From contig NZ_JAGEMM010000003.1 of the NCBI RefSeq assembly GCF_017921815.1, positions 248,001-312,000 of the forward strand: DNA of 64,000 nucleotides, written 5' to 3'. Source of the stretch: Microvirga antarctica (lineage in GTDB: Bacteria; Pseudomonadota; Alphaproteobacteria; Rhizobiales; Beijerinckiaceae). The first letter of the stretch is position 1. Each line of letters begins with the position of its first letter. Shown here piece by piece: positions 35,989-47,625 of this stretch. Made by a program: the position numbers and the translations under genes. Below the pieces are notes generated by a model. That model had not been told where the DNA came from. It saw nothing but the letters and a program-made list of their open reading frames with translations, and did no database searches.

Positions 35989-36555
35989 ATGACGGCCTCT
36001 CCCCGCATTCGGGTACTCTTCGACGAAAAGACCATCGCCAGCCGCATCGAGGAACTGGCTCACGAGATCGCGGCTGCCGAGCCCAAGAACCTGCTCGTCG
36101 TGGCGATCCTAAAGGGCAGTTTCATGTATGCGGCCGATCTCATCCGCGCCCTGTATCGGGTCGGTCTGGAGCCGCAGGTGGAGTTCGTGCACCTGTCGAG
36201 CTATCTCGACGGCACGGTGTCGTCCGGGCAGGTGGCGATCCTGCGCGATGTCGAGAGCGATGTGCGCGGCCGCGACGTGCTGCTGGTGGACGATATCCTC
36301 GAATCAGGCCGGACCGTGACCTTCGCCAAGGACCTGCTGATGGCACGGGGTGCGCGCCGCGTGCTGACCACCGTCCTGCTTGAGAAACCCGGCAAGCGCG
36401 CGGTCTCCATCGATGCCGAATTCGTCGGCTTCAAATGCCCTGACGTGTTCGTGGTTGGCTATGGCATGGATGTGTCCCATTCCTACCGCCAGTTGCCTTT
36501 CGTGGGCGTGGTCGATCATCTGGACAGCGGTCCCGACCTGTTCGACCAGACCTGA
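35989..36555 (+). CDS. hpt: Hypoxanthine phosphoribosyltransferase
   Basis: 188 residues. PRPP-binding motif VLLVDDILESGRTV (about 97-110), the N-terminal LKGSFMYAADLIR loop and the flexible-loop SSYLDGTVSSGQV. It salvages hypoxanthine and guanine to IMP/GMP. FVGFKCPDVFVVGYGMD is the usual C-terminal purine-contact region. Ends 3 bases before the convergent TspO gene. Confidence 0.95.
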   Translation: MTASPRIRVLFDEKTIASRIEELAHEIAAAEPKNLLVVAILKGSFMYAADLIRALYRVGLEPQVEFVHLSSYLDGTVSSGQVAILRDVESDVRGRDVLLVDDILESGRTVTFAKDLLMARGARRVLTTVLLEKPGKRAVSIDAEFVGFKCPDVFVVGYGMDVSHSYRQLPFVGVVDHLDSGPDLFDQT

Positions 36556-36558
36556 GGC

Positions 36559-37065
36559 TCAGTTGAGCCGCCACACCGCAGCGTTGAGCGCCGTCGCGTA
36601 ACTGACCCACGTGAGATAGGGGACCAGCAGCCACGCGGCTGCCCGGTCGAGCGGCCAGAAGGCGCGAATCGTCGCGATGATGGCCACAATCATGGCCAGA
36701 ATGACGATGAGTCCGGCAAGCGGGCTATGCGCGCCGAAAAAAGCCCAGGACCACAAGGCGTTCAGGGCGAGCTGAACAAAAAACGTCGTCACCGCGGCCG
36801 TCCGTCCCGGCTGTCCGGCGGGCAGGGACAAAATGCGCCACAGGGCATAGGCCATCATTGCATAGAGCAGGGTCCAGACCGGGCCGAACAGCCAGTTCGG
36901 CGGCGTGAACCCCGGCTTGACCAGCCCGGCGTACCAGGTCGGGATATTCGGCAGCGTTGCCAGGCTGCCGAGGACGCTTGCTGCCGCAACCGGGATCACC
37001 GCGATGAGGAAGCGCCGGAAGGGCGGCGTGGGCGTGCCGGAGAACGCGCTGGGACTTGGATGCAT
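36559..37065 (-). CDS. TspO/MBR family tryptophan-rich sensory protein
   Basis: 168 residues with five membrane helices, the TspO pattern: PTWYAGLVKPGFTPPNWLFGPVWTLLYAMMAYALW, PFFVQLALNALWSWAFFGAHSPL and LVPYLTWVSYATALNAAVW. TspO binds porphyrins and, in photosynthetic alphaproteobacteria, modulates pigment and oxygen responses; no tetrapyrrole gene is near. N-terminus is longer than usual by about 15 residues. Confidence 0.95.
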   Translation of the reverse strand: MHPSPSAFSGTPTPPFRRFLIAVIPVAAASVLGSLATLPNIPTWYAGLVKPGFTPPNWLFGPVWTLLYAMMAYALWRILSLPAGQPGRTAAVTTFFVQLALNALWSWAFFGAHSPLAGLIVILAMIVAIIATIRAFWPLDRAAAWLLVPYLTWVSYATALNAAVWRLN

Positions 37066-37135
37066 GATCGTCTGATTCCCTGTAAGGGGTGGGCCGGTTC
37101 ACGTCCGCAACCCGCCCCCCCCCTTGGAGGTTCCC

Positions 37136-38290
37136 ATGCCGTCATCGCGTCCGCAATGGTCGAAGCGCAGTCTCACCGCGCAGGCGCTCGGTCACGTGGA
37201 TCCTGTCACCAAAGCGGTGGTGATGCCGATTCACGTCGCCACCACCTACATTCGCGACGCAGATAACGGCTACTCGTCCGGCTTCGTCTACGGGCGGCCG
37301 GACAACGCCACCATCCGCGAGGCCGAGGCCGTGCTGGCGATGCTGGAGGAGGCGGAGGCCGGCGCGCTCCTGTTCTCGTCCGGAATGGCGGCCGCGACGG
37401 CAGTCTTCCAGGCCCTCTCGCCGGGCGACCATGTGGTGGCGTCCAAGGTCATGTACTGGGCGCTCCGCCACTGGCTGCTCACCGAGGCGACCCGCTGGGG
37501 CCTGCGCATCGACTTCGTCGAGACGGACGATCTCGACACCCTCAAGACGGCGGTCGTCCCCGGTCAGACCAAGCTCGTCTGGGTGGAAACGCCCTCAAAT
37601 CCGCTCTGGACCATCACCGACATAGCGGGTGCAGCTCAAATCGCCCACGCGGCCGGCGCCCGTCTGGCAGTCGATTCGACCACCGCGTCGCCCTATCACA
37701 CACGGCCCCTGACGCTGGGGGCCGACATCGTCATGCATGCGGCCACCAAGGTGCTGAACGGCCATTCGGATGTGGTGGCGGGCGTTCTGGCCGGCGCCAG
37801 GGCGGATGATTTCTGGGCGCAGATCGTCACCAACCGAAAAGGCCAAGGCGCCATTCTCGGGCCCTTCGAGGCATTCCTGCTGATCCGCGGTCTGCGCACC
37901 CTTCATCTGCGCCAGGCCGCCCAGGCCAAAAGTGCGATGGCGCTCGCCCAGCGGCTTGCCGCGCATCCTAGGATCGCCCGGGTTCTTTATCCCGGCCTGC
38001 CGCAGCATCCCGGCCACGACGTCGCGGCCCGCCAGATGGAGAACGGCTTCGGCTACATGCTGTCCGTCCAGGTGTCGGAGGGCGAGGCCGCGGCCATTCG
38101 CACGGCTGCCGGCGTCCGGCTGTGGAAACGCGCGACGTCCCTCGGGGGTGTCGAGAGCCTGATCGAACACCGCGCCTCTATCGAAGGGCCGGGCACCCCG
38201 TGCCCGCCCGATCTTCTCCGGCTGTCGACCGGCATCGAGGATGTGGAGGATCTCTTCCGGGATCTCGACGAGGCGCTGGGGGCGTCCTAG
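37136..38290 (+). CDS. Cystathionine gamma-synthase family PLP enzyme
   Basis: 384 residues from the ATG at 37136 (TTGGAGG 5 bases upstream). Cys/Met-metabolism PLP fold: YGRPDNATIREAE, SSGMAAATAV, TPSNPLW and the PLP lysine Lys205 in HAATKVLNGHSD. SLGGVESLIEHRAS at the C-terminus is diagnostic. It could be a cystathionine gamma-synthase, a gamma-lyase or an O-acylhomoserine sulfhydrylase; it resembles the short trans-sulfuration group more than MetZ, but exact reaction is open. Confidence 0.9.
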   Translation: MPSSRPQWSKRSLTAQALGHVDPVTKAVVMPIHVATTYIRDADNGYSSGFVYGRPDNATIREAEAVLAMLEEAEAGALLFSSGMAAATAVFQALSPGDHVVASKVMYWALRHWLLTEATRWGLRIDFVETDDLDTLKTAVVPGQTKLVWVETPSNPLWTITDIAGAAQIAHAAGARLAVDSTTASPYHTRPLTLGADIVMHAATKVLNGHSDVVAGVLAGARADDFWAQIVTNRKGQGAILGPFEAFLLIRGLRTLHLRQAAQAKSAMALAQRLAAHPRIARVLYPGLPQHPGHDVAARQMENGFGYMLSVQVSEGEAAAIRTAAGVRLWKRATSLGGVESLIEHRASIEGPGTPCPPDLLRLSTGIEDVEDLFRDLDEALGAS

Positions 38291-38381
38291 GCGGAAGGTC
38301 CGGCCGGCGCAATTGGCCCTTGTCATCATTCGTCCGATGATCTCTGTTATGCGAACGCTGTTTCATACGAGGGATCGTCCC

Positions 38382-40328
38382 ATGACGTCGACCATCACCC
38401 GCCGCCGTGTTCTCCAGACAAGTGTTGCGGCCGCCGCGCTGACGGCGATGCCGCGTGCCGGCTGGGCCGCCGATCCGGTGGTCAAGCTGCGGGTGCTGGA
38501 AACCACCGACCTCCATGTGAATATTCTGCCGTATGATTATTACCGCGATGCCGCCGACGAGACCGTTGGCCTCGCGCGCACCGCGACACTCGTCACCGCG
38601 GCCCGCGCGGAGGCGAAGAACACTCTGCTGTTCGACAACGGCGACCTGATCCAGGGCTCGCCGCTCGGCGATTTCGTCGCCTACCGGCGCGGCATGAAGC
38701 CCGGCGACGTCCATCCCATGGTCGCGGCCATGAACACCCTGAATTACGATTGCGGTACGCTCGGCAATCACGAGTTCAATTACGGCCTCGACTTCCTGCA
38801 GAACTCGCTGGGCGGCGCGAAATTCCCGCTGGTCTGCGCCAACGTCATCAAGGCCAATGGTGAGCCTCTGCGCCGGCCCTGGCTCATTTTCGAGCGCGAG
38901 GTGGTCGATGAATCAGGCGCCAGGCACCCGATCAAGATCGGCGTCATCGGCTTCGTGCCGCCGCAAATCGTCCAGTGGGACAAGGCCCATCTCGACGGCA
39001 AGGCGACCACGGTGGACATCGTCGAGGCGGCGCAGAAGCATGTCCCCGACGTGAAGAAAGCCGGCGCCGATATCGTCGTGGCGCTGTGCCATTCGGGCAT
39101 TGCCGGGGGCGAGCGCAAGGGCGGCGAAGAGAACGCCGCGCTGCATCTGGCCAAGGTCGACGGGATCGACGTGATCCTGACCGGCCACCAGCATTTCACC
39201 TTCCCCGGCGGCAAGGAATTCGACAACATCCCGGGTGTCGATGGGAAAGCAGGCACCCTGCACGGCAAGCCCGCCGTCATGGCCGGGTTCTGGGGCAGCC
39301 ACCTGGGGATCATCGATCTCGACCTCACCAAGGGTTCGGCCGGCTGGAAGGTGGCGGCCTTCAAGACCGAGTTGCGGCCCATCTACGAGCGAGTCGATCG
39401 CAAGGTCGTGGCCAAGGTCGGATCGGACGCGCTGGTGGTGGCGGCCGTGCAGGCCGATCACGACGCGACGCTCAAATATGTCCGCGAGCCCGTCGGCTCC
39501 ACGGCGGTGCCGATCCATTCCTATTATTCGCTCGTGGCCGACGACGCGTCCGTCAAACTCGTGGCCGAGGCGCAGGCCTGGTATGTGGCCGACCTGCTGA
39601 AGACCACGCCCTTCAAGGACCTGCCGCTGCTTTCGGCGGCCGCCCCCTTCAAGGCCGGCGGGCGCGGCGGGCCGAACTACTTCACCGAGATCAAGGTGGG
39701 GCCGCTCGCCATCAAGGACATGGCCGACATCTACATCTATCCCAACACCATCCGCGCGGTGAAAGTGACCGGCGCCCAGGTGCGCGAATGGCTCGAGCGC
39801 TCGGCCGGGATCTACAACCAGATCGATGTGGCCAAGGGCGGCGAGCAGGACATCATCAACGCGAAATTCCCGGCCTACAATTTCGACGTCATCGCCGGGG
39901 TCCATTACAAGATCGACCCGACCCAGGCCTCCCGCTACGACAATGATGGCAAGCTCATCAATGCCGACGCGCATCGCATCAAGGACCTGTCCTATAACGG
40001 CAAGCCGGTCGCTGACGATCAGGTTTTCATCGTCGCGACGAACAATTACCGCGCCGGTGGCGGCGGCAATTTCCCCGGTGCGGACGGCACCACCATCGTC
40101 CTCGATGCGCCCGATCTCACCCGTGACGCGATCATGCGGTACATCATCGAGCGCAAGGAAGTGGCCCCGAAACCAGACGGCTCCTGGTCGCTCGCAACAC
40201 CGCCATCGAATGTCACGGCGACATTCCTCACCGGTCCCAACGCGTCGGCTTATCAGCCGGCGGGCATCACCATCGAAAAGATGGGCGACGCGCCCGAGGG
40301 TTTCGTGAAATATCGCATCGTCGGGTGA
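38382..40328 (+). CDS. cpdB: 2',3'-cyclic-nucleotide 2'-phosphodiesterase / 3'-nucleotidase
   Basis: 648 residues from the ATG at 38382 (GAGGGA upstream). Twin-arginine signal TRRRVLQ with cleavage near GWAA. Metallophosphoesterase domain: TTDLHVNI, FDNGDLIQG, LGNHEFNYG, HQHFTFPG. C-terminal 5'-nucleotidase domain (about 400-610, SAAAPFKAGG, NNYRAGGGGNFPG). Exported to the periplasm, it hydrolyses cyclic and 3'-nucleotides for phosphate and nucleoside scavenging. Confidence 0.94.
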   Translation: MTSTITRRRVLQTSVAAAALTAMPRAGWAADPVVKLRVLETTDLHVNILPYDYYRDAADETVGLARTATLVTAARAEAKNTLLFDNGDLIQGSPLGDFVAYRRGMKPGDVHPMVAAMNTLNYDCGTLGNHEFNYGLDFLQNSLGGAKFPLVCANVIKANGEPLRRPWLIFEREVVDESGARHPIKIGVIGFVPPQIVQWDKAHLDGKATTVDIVEAAQKHVPDVKKAGADIVVALCHSGIAGGERKGGEENAALHLAKVDGIDVILTGHQHFTFPGGKEFDNIPGVDGKAGTLHGKPAVMAGFWGSHLGIIDLDLTKGSAGWKVAAFKTELRPIYERVDRKVVAKVGSDALVVAAVQADHDATLKYVREPVGSTAVPIHSYYSLVADDASVKLVAEAQAWYVADLLKTTPFKDLPLLSAAAPFKAGGRGGPNYFTEIKVGPLAIKDMADIYIYPNTIRAVKVTGAQVREWLERSAGIYNQIDVAKGGEQDIINAKFPAYNFDVIAGVHYKIDPTQASRYDNDGKLINADAHRIKDLSYNGKPVADDQVFIVATNNYRAGGGGNFPGADGTTIVLDAPDLTRDAIMRYIIERKEVAPKPDGSWSLATPPSNVTATFLTGPNASAYQPAGITIEKMGDAPEGFVKYRIVG

Positions 40329-40347
40329 CGCCGGACGCGTCCGCGGT

Positions 40348-41340
40348 TTATATCGGCGGCAGGACGACCGGCTCGTCGATCTGGTCCGGCGCTGGCTCGA
40401 CCAGCGGGCGGGCGCGGCGGGCCACCATGATGGTGCCGTTGAGCTCGCCACCGAACAGGAAGATCGCCCCGAGGGTATAGAGAAACACCAGCGCCACCAT
40501 GGCGGTCGCAAGGCCCCCATAGGTGGACGCATAGGCGCCGGGATAGAATTCCAGATACCAGCCAAATCCCAGGCCGCCGAGAAGCCACAGGAACAGGGTC
40601 GTGGCGACGCCGGGCAGGATGGACCGCCAGCGACGGCGGCCTGAGGGCACGAATTTGTAGGCGATCATCAACCCCGCCACGATCACGACAGTGGCAACCC
40701 CGATCCGCAGGAAATCGATCAGGCCGTCGAGAAACTGAAGCGCCGGCAGCCAGTGCAGAACGACCCGCCAGACAAAGGGGCCGAGCACCACGAAAAACGC
40801 CAGCACCAGCATCACGAACGCGCCGCCGATGACGAAGGCGATGGATTCGAGGCGCGTCACCCACCAGGGCCGCATTTCCTTAACGTCATAGGCGCGGTTC
40901 AGACCGACCCGCAGGGCTTCCACGGCGCTGGACGAGAAATACAGCGCCAGCACCAGACCGAAGGTGAGGATGTCGCTGCGCCGTCCGGTGAGGATCTTGT
41001 GAATCTCGTCGGCGATGGGCTGGGCCACTTCGCGCGGCCACGCCTCCAGAATGATGCCGGTCGCCTCGTCGGTGAGGGACCCGGCCCCGAACAGGCTCGC
41101 CAGCGCCGTCATCAGGATGAGGAACGGAAACAGGGAGGTCAGGACCGACAGGGCGATGTGGCTCGCGATCGCCCACGCGTCGTGCACGAGGAAGCGATTG
41201 ATCGCGATCCAGAAAACTTCAAACAACAGGCGCAGGCGGCGGGTCAATCGGACATCTCCCGGGCTGCCGGACTTGGCGCGAGGACGGGCCTCCGGCAAGG
41301 CCGGACATCGCCGATCTGTCGAATATAGGTGGATCTTCAT
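40348..41340 (-). CDS. YihY/BrkB-family inner membrane protein
   Basis: 330 residues with six membrane helices (about 65-310). The YihY motifs HDAWAIASHIALSVLTSLFPFLI, ALYFSSSAVEALRVGLNRAYDV and GGLATAMVALVFLYTLGAIFLFGGELN are clear. Historically called RNase BN by error. Function unsettled. Hydrophilic N-terminal 30 residues are lineage-specific. Convergent with cpdB, divergent from the EamA gene. Confidence 0.92.
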   Translation of the reverse strand: MKIHLYSTDRRCPALPEARPRAKSGSPGDVRLTRRLRLLFEVFWIAINRFLVHDAWAIASHIALSVLTSLFPFLILMTALASLFGAGSLTDEATGIILEAWPREVAQPIADEIHKILTGRRSDILTFGLVLALYFSSSAVEALRVGLNRAYDVKEMRPWWVTRLESIAFVIGGAFVMLVLAFFVVLGPFVWRVVLHWLPALQFLDGLIDFLRIGVATVVIVAGLMIAYKFVPSGRRRWRSILPGVATTLFLWLLGGLGFGWYLEFYPGAYASTYGGLATAMVALVFLYTLGAIFLFGGELNGTIMVARRARPLVEPAPDQIDEPVVLPPI

Positions 41341-41428
41341 GACATGAGGTTAAGGACGCATCAAATGCGGACCTTTTGAACGAAAGTCTGTTACGGCCAG
41401 ATCCTGCCCTGGGCCGGATCGGAAGACC

Positions 41429-42292
41429 ATGACACCGTCGCTGCTTGCACGCCTCGCGCCTCCTCTTTTCGTGGTGATCTGGGCGACCGGATTCATCGTT
41501 GCTCGCACGGTCGCCCCGCATGCCGAGCCCCTGACCTTCCTGCTCGCCCGCTACGCCTTGGCCATTGTCGTGCTGGTCGGGCTCGTCGCCGCCGCCCGGG
41601 TGCCGTTTCCCCGTGATGCGCGCAGCTGGCGCAATGCGCTGGTGGCGGGGGTTCTGCTGCACGGATTTTATCTCGGCGGGGTGTTCTGGGCGGTCAAGCA
41701 TGGCCTGCCTGCGGGAATCACGGCTCTCGTGGCGGGTCTCCAGCCGCTCGTCACCGGACTTCTCGCCCTGCCGCTGCTCGGCGAACGGGTGTCTCCGCGG
41801 CGGTGGCTGGGAATCGGGCTCGGCTTTCTCGGGGCGGTGCTGGTGATCCTGCCGAAGCTGGGCGACGGCGCGCCGCCGGCAGCGCTCCTCGCGGCGATCC
41901 TCGCCATGCTGTCGATCACCCTGGGCACCATCTGGCAGAAACGCACCGCCGGCGCCCTCGACATGCGCGTCAACGCAACGATCCAGTATATGGGCGCTGC
42001 CGCCGTGACCGCGCCGATGGTCCTGTTGACCGAGAACGCCCACATGGACATGTCCTGGCCGCTCATCGGCGCGCTCGCCTGGGCGGTGCTGGGCCTGTCC
42101 ATCGGCGCCATCGGTCTGTTGCTCTATCTCATCCGCCACGGAGCCGTGACGGGAGTGGCGACGCTCCTCTACCTGGTGCCGCCGGTTGCCGCCGTCATGG
42201 CCTATCTTCTGTTCGGCGAAACGCTCAGTCTGATCCAGGTCGTCGGCATGGGCTGTGCCGCCATCGGCGTTGCCGTGGCCAGTCGCCCATGA
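41429..42292 (+). CDS. DMT-superfamily exporter (EamA)
   Basis: 287 residues, ten membrane helices as two EamA repeats (about 8-140 and 150-285). Conserved VIWATGFIVARTVAPHAEPLTFLLARY and LYLVPPVAAVMAYLLFGETLSLIQVVGMG. Exports metabolites, often amino acids; substrate unknown. Ends at a bidirectional terminator shared with the convergent 54-residue protein. Confidence 0.92.
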   Translation: MTPSLLARLAPPLFVVIWATGFIVARTVAPHAEPLTFLLARYALAIVVLVGLVAAARVPFPRDARSWRNALVAGVLLHGFYLGGVFWAVKHGLPAGITALVAGLQPLVTGLLALPLLGERVSPRRWLGIGLGFLGAVLVILPKLGDGAPPAALLAAILAMLSITLGTIWQKRTAGALDMRVNATIQYMGAAAVTAPMVLLTENAHMDMSWPLIGALAWAVLGLSIGAIGLLLYLIRHGAVTGVATLLYLVPPVAAVMAYLLFGETLSLIQVVGMGCAAIGVAVASRP

Positions 42293-42294
42293 CG

Positions 42295-42319
42295 AAAAAC
42301 CCCGGCTTTCACCGGGGTT
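42295..42319. terminator. Bidirectional terminator between EamA gene and 54-residue gene
   Basis: 8-bp stem (42298-42305 with 42312-42319), 6-base loop. On the minus strand a T-run follows (complement of 42295-42299); on the plus strand the hairpin lies just after the EamA stop with a weaker TTCTT tail. Confidence 0.8.
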
Positions 42320-42347
42320 CTTGAAAGACGCGCGGGCGCCACGCCGC

Positions 42348-42512
42348 CTATTTGGTGATCTTGACCGACACCGGATCGCTCGCCGGAAAGCTTTCTTCCT
42401 CGGCTTCGTCGAGCTTGCGGTCGAGACTCTCCTTCGAGTTCTCCGGAAGCTTCTTGTCGTCCTTGGCCTGCTCGACATTTTCGGCGTCGAGAATCTTCTT
42501 CTGATCGCTCAT
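42348..42512 (-). CDS. 54-residue hydrophilic protein with ESFPASDP motif
   Basis: 54 residues; ATG at 42512 has GGAGA 6 bases upstream. Highly charged (Lys, Asp, Glu) and predicted disordered, with the motif EESFPASDPVSV near the C-terminus, a motif I recall from many short proteins in proteobacteria of unknown role. Ends 56 bases before the convergent EamA stop. Good start context and composition support it as real. No function. Confidence 0.7.
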   Translation of the reverse strand: MSDQKKILDAENVEQAKDDKKLPENSKESLDRKLDEAEEESFPASDPVSVKITK

Positions 42513-42590
42513 GCTGATTCTCCATGATCGAGGGTCGAGCCCCCTTTTGCCTTGGTCAACGCCGCGCTGGGATTGTGGATCGCCCGACGC

Positions 42591-42616
42591 GGCCGGCGCA
42601 CCGTGGCACGCCGGCC
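42591..42616 (-). terminator. GC hairpin after TRAP solute-binding gene
   Basis: 8-bp perfect stem (42591-42598 with 42609-42616), 10-base loop, immediately downstream of the stop at 42625. It has no T-tract, so it may be a Rho-dependent or stabilising structure rather than an intrinsic terminator. Confidence 0.35.
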
Positions 42617-42624
42617 CTCACGCG

Positions 42625-43713
42625 TCAGCGCGGCTGGCCCTGCTGGGTGTAATTATAATAGTCGAATGGCAGCTCGGCGATGCGGAACCAGGTGTATTCC
42701 TTTTCGCGGAACGCGTTCCAGGACTCGTACATCTTCTTGAACTTCTCGTTGCCGGCCGCGATCTCGCCGTAGAGCTTGAAGGCCTCCTTGTGGCTGGCGT
42801 CCAGCACATCCTTGGGAAAGGCGCGCAACTGGGCGCCCTGTCCGACGAGACGACGGACCGCGTCAGCGTTCTCGGCATCGTATTTCATCACGCAGGTGGC
42901 GTTGGCTTCGGCGCAGGCCAGCTCGACGATGGCCTTGTAATGCGCCGGAAGCGCGTTCCACTTCTCGAGATTCACAAAGAGCGACGGCTGTGCCGACCCT
43001 TCCCAGAAGCCCGGGTAATAGTAGTATTTGGCGACCTTCACGAAACCCAGTTTCTCGTCGTCATACGGCCCTGAAAACTCGACCGCATCGAGGGTGCCGC
43101 GCTCGAGGGCCGGGTAGATGTCGCCGCCGGCGAGCACCTGCGGCACTACGCCGAGGCGCTGCATGATCTGACCGCCCATGCCGGCGATGCGGAATTTCAG
43201 GCCCTTGAGATCATCGACCGAGTTGATCTCCTTGCGGAACCAGCCGCCCATCTGCGCGCCCGTCTGGCCCGCCGGAAAGCTGATGATGTTGTAGTCCTTC
43301 ATGAACTCCCGAACGAGCGGAAGTCCGCCGCCGAACTGCATCCAGGCATTGTGCTGGCGCACGTTCAGACCCCACGGCACCGAGGTTTCGAACATGAAGG
43401 TCGGGTCCTTGCCGATATAGTAGCTCGACAGGGTGTAGCCGCATTCCACGGTGCCGCTCTGGACCGCGTCCATGACCTGCAGGCCCTGGACGATCTCGCC
43501 CGCCGCAAAGACCTGAATCTGGAACTTGTTATCGGTGGCCTCTGCCACCCGCTTGGCCACCTGCGCGCCTGCGCCGAACAAGGTGTCGAGGCTTTTGGGG
43601 TAGCTCGAGGCCATCCGCCATCTGATCTCGGGGGCCGATTGCGCGATCGCCGGGGAGGCGACGCCCGCTGCGGCGGCAAGTCCTGCGCCCTTGAGTACGG
43701 TTCTTCTATCCAT
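42625..43713 (-). CDS. TRAP transporter solute-binding protein (DctP family), orphan
   Basis: 362 residues from the ATG at 43713 with AAGGAGG. Twin-arginine-like signal DRRTVLKG ending AIAQ. TRAP DctP features: RWRMASSYPKSLDTLFGAG, FRIAGMGGQIMQRLGVVPQVLAGGDIYPALERGTLDAVEFSGPYDD (the ligand Arg in KFRI and the G-D-I-Y-P-A-L-E-R loop). Binds a carboxylate in the periplasm. No dctQ/dctM genes adjoin; the membrane partner is elsewhere. Similar proteins are linked to lactate, pyruvate or keto-acid uptake. Confidence 0.93.
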   Translation of the reverse strand: MDRRTVLKGAGLAAAAGVASPAIAQSAPEIRWRMASSYPKSLDTLFGAGAQVAKRVAEATDNKFQIQVFAAGEIVQGLQVMDAVQSGTVECGYTLSSYYIGKDPTFMFETSVPWGLNVRQHNAWMQFGGGLPLVREFMKDYNIISFPAGQTGAQMGGWFRKEINSVDDLKGLKFRIAGMGGQIMQRLGVVPQVLAGGDIYPALERGTLDAVEFSGPYDDEKLGFVKVAKYYYYPGFWEGSAQPSLFVNLEKWNALPAHYKAIVELACAEANATCVMKYDAENADAVRRLVGQGAQLRAFPKDVLDASHKEAFKLYGEIAAGNEKFKKMYESWNAFREKEYTWFRIAELPFDYYNYTQQGQPR

Positions 43714-43886
43714 GGCACTGTCCTCCTTGGTCGTGCGCCCTTGGGGCTGAGGGGCGACTAAACCCGAACGTGCCGTCGATGTCACCCGTGACGACGCCGG
43801 GATGGCGGATCGCCCTTGAAACGCCGCATGGCCGGGTGGGTCCCGGCCATGTTCGTGCCACAAGCAGTGACCGTTCTGGTGAAATA

Positions 43887-44378
43887 TCAGGCCTTCCCGC
43901 GCAGAAGTTTGCCCTTCGGCACGTCCACCATGGTGCCCGGTGCGGGAACGCGGCGCCGGCTTTCAGCACCGCCCTTCATGACCATGGGCTTCGGGTCGTT
44001 CTGGGTGAATTCCGGCCTCAGCGCCGGGCTCTTGAGAACTGTGGTCGGACGAATAGCCGCCACCTCCTCGTTCGACAGCGTCAGGCTCACGGGCTCTGCG
44101 CTGTCGTCGGCCGGCACCTCGGAGAAACTGTGAATGCCTGCGCCTGACCCGCTCTTCACCCGGCCGCCATCCGCATGACGGATATCGAGATCCGGGTCGA
44201 GTTTTCGCGATGCGCCCATCAGGCCGGTGGCTTTCGCGGCAGCCCGCTTCGCATCGCCGACACTGTTGCGCGTGGTCGACTCTGCCAGACCATCTTCGCC
44301 AACACCGACATTCGTCAGTTCATCGAGACCGTCCTCGATCTGGGGTTCGGGGATCTGGCCTCGTTTATCCTGAGCCAT
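43887..44378 (-). CDS. Unrecognised hydrophilic protein behind EcfG promoter
   Basis: 163 residues from the ATG at 44378 (AGGAAAGGA upstream). No signal peptide or membrane helix; rich in Asp, Glu, Lys, Ala. The C-terminal part has MVDVPKGKLLRGKA. No family recognised. An exact EcfG promoter match lies 34 bases upstream, so expression in the general stress response is likely. Downstream is the TRAP binding protein, upstream clpB in the same direction. Confidence 0.6.
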   Translation of the reverse strand: MAQDKRGQIPEPQIEDGLDELTNVGVGEDGLAESTTRNSVGDAKRAAAKATGLMGASRKLDPDLDIRHADGGRVKSGSGAGIHSFSEVPADDSAEPVSLTLSNEEVAAIRPTTVLKSPALRPEFTQNDPKPMVMKGGAESRRRVPAPGTMVDVPKGKLLRGKA

Positions 44379-44411
44379 GTCTGATTCCTTTCCTGTTGGT
44401 GACAGGAGGGC

Positions 44412-44437
44412 AACGTGTTCTCGAGAGAGGCGGTTCC
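44412..44437 (-). promoter_or_regulatory. EcfG general-stress promoter for the 163-residue protein
   Basis: On the minus strand GGAAC (44437-44433), 17-base spacer, CGTT (44415-44412). Exact match to GGAAC-N16/17-CGTT; the -10 is 34 bases before the start codon at 44378. Confidence 0.78.
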
Positions 44438-44509
44438 TCAATCTCCCGGGCAAACGACAATGGCCGGGACGAGCCCGGCCATTGAATATGATTGCCTTTT
44501 TCGCGCGCC

Positions 44510-47134
<2,625 letters not shown>

Positions 47135-47331
47135 CAATTCACCCCTGTTCGGCGCCGATTGCCCTCTTGGAGGCACAATGGGCCATGTGAGATCGGACCT
47201 TCGTTCGAAGCATCCGCTGACAGGAAAATGGTGTTGCGCATGAGCCACAACAAGGGGCGGAACCGCAGCTTCCGCCCTGGCATTGACCGATGTCCAGCGC
47301 CATGACGGCGCGCATCTCACCGGGAGCCGCG

Positions 47332-47583
47332 ATGATGTCCAAAGACCCGCGTTCGGAAGCCGAAAAAGCCCGCGCCGACCTGGCCCGAAATGCCGAAATG
47401 GGGATGGCCGTCCCCGAAAGTCCGCCAGAGGAGGGACCGTCGGTGACACCCGAGACCTTCGCGGATACGTCCGAGGCGGGGCGCCGACGGGCGCAGGAGG
47501 CCGGGATCGAGGCGGGCGGCGTGGCGAAAAGCGCGGACGAGGAGGGCGAGGATCCCGACGTCCTCTCGCGCGCGGGCGCGTAG
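47332..47583 (+). CDS. Small acidic hydrophilic protein
   Basis: 83 residues from the ATG at 47332 (GGGAG 5 bases upstream; ATG 47335 also possible). Rich in Glu, Ala, Pro, Asp; predicted disordered. Unrecognised. Divergent from clpB. An imperfect EcfG-like match (GGAAC-N17-CATT) lies upstream at 47259-47284. Low certainty on function, moderate on being a gene. Confidence 0.5.
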   Translation: MMSKDPRSEAEKARADLARNAEMGMAVPESPPEEGPSVTPETFADTSEAGRRRAQEAGIEAGGVAKSADEEGEDPDVLSRAGA

Positions 47584-47625
47584 CTCGCGCTTGTTTGGCG
47601 ACGGGGCGCGATCTATCCATGAGCG

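Noticed and set aside
47135..47280. RpoH (heat-shock) promoter before clpB
   Set aside because: A CTTCGAA and a CCCATTG occur but the spacing (over 20 bases) does not fit the consensus, so I make no promoter call.
47259..47284. EcfG promoter before the 83-residue protein
   Set aside because: -35 matches but -10 is CATT instead of CGTT; too weak to call.
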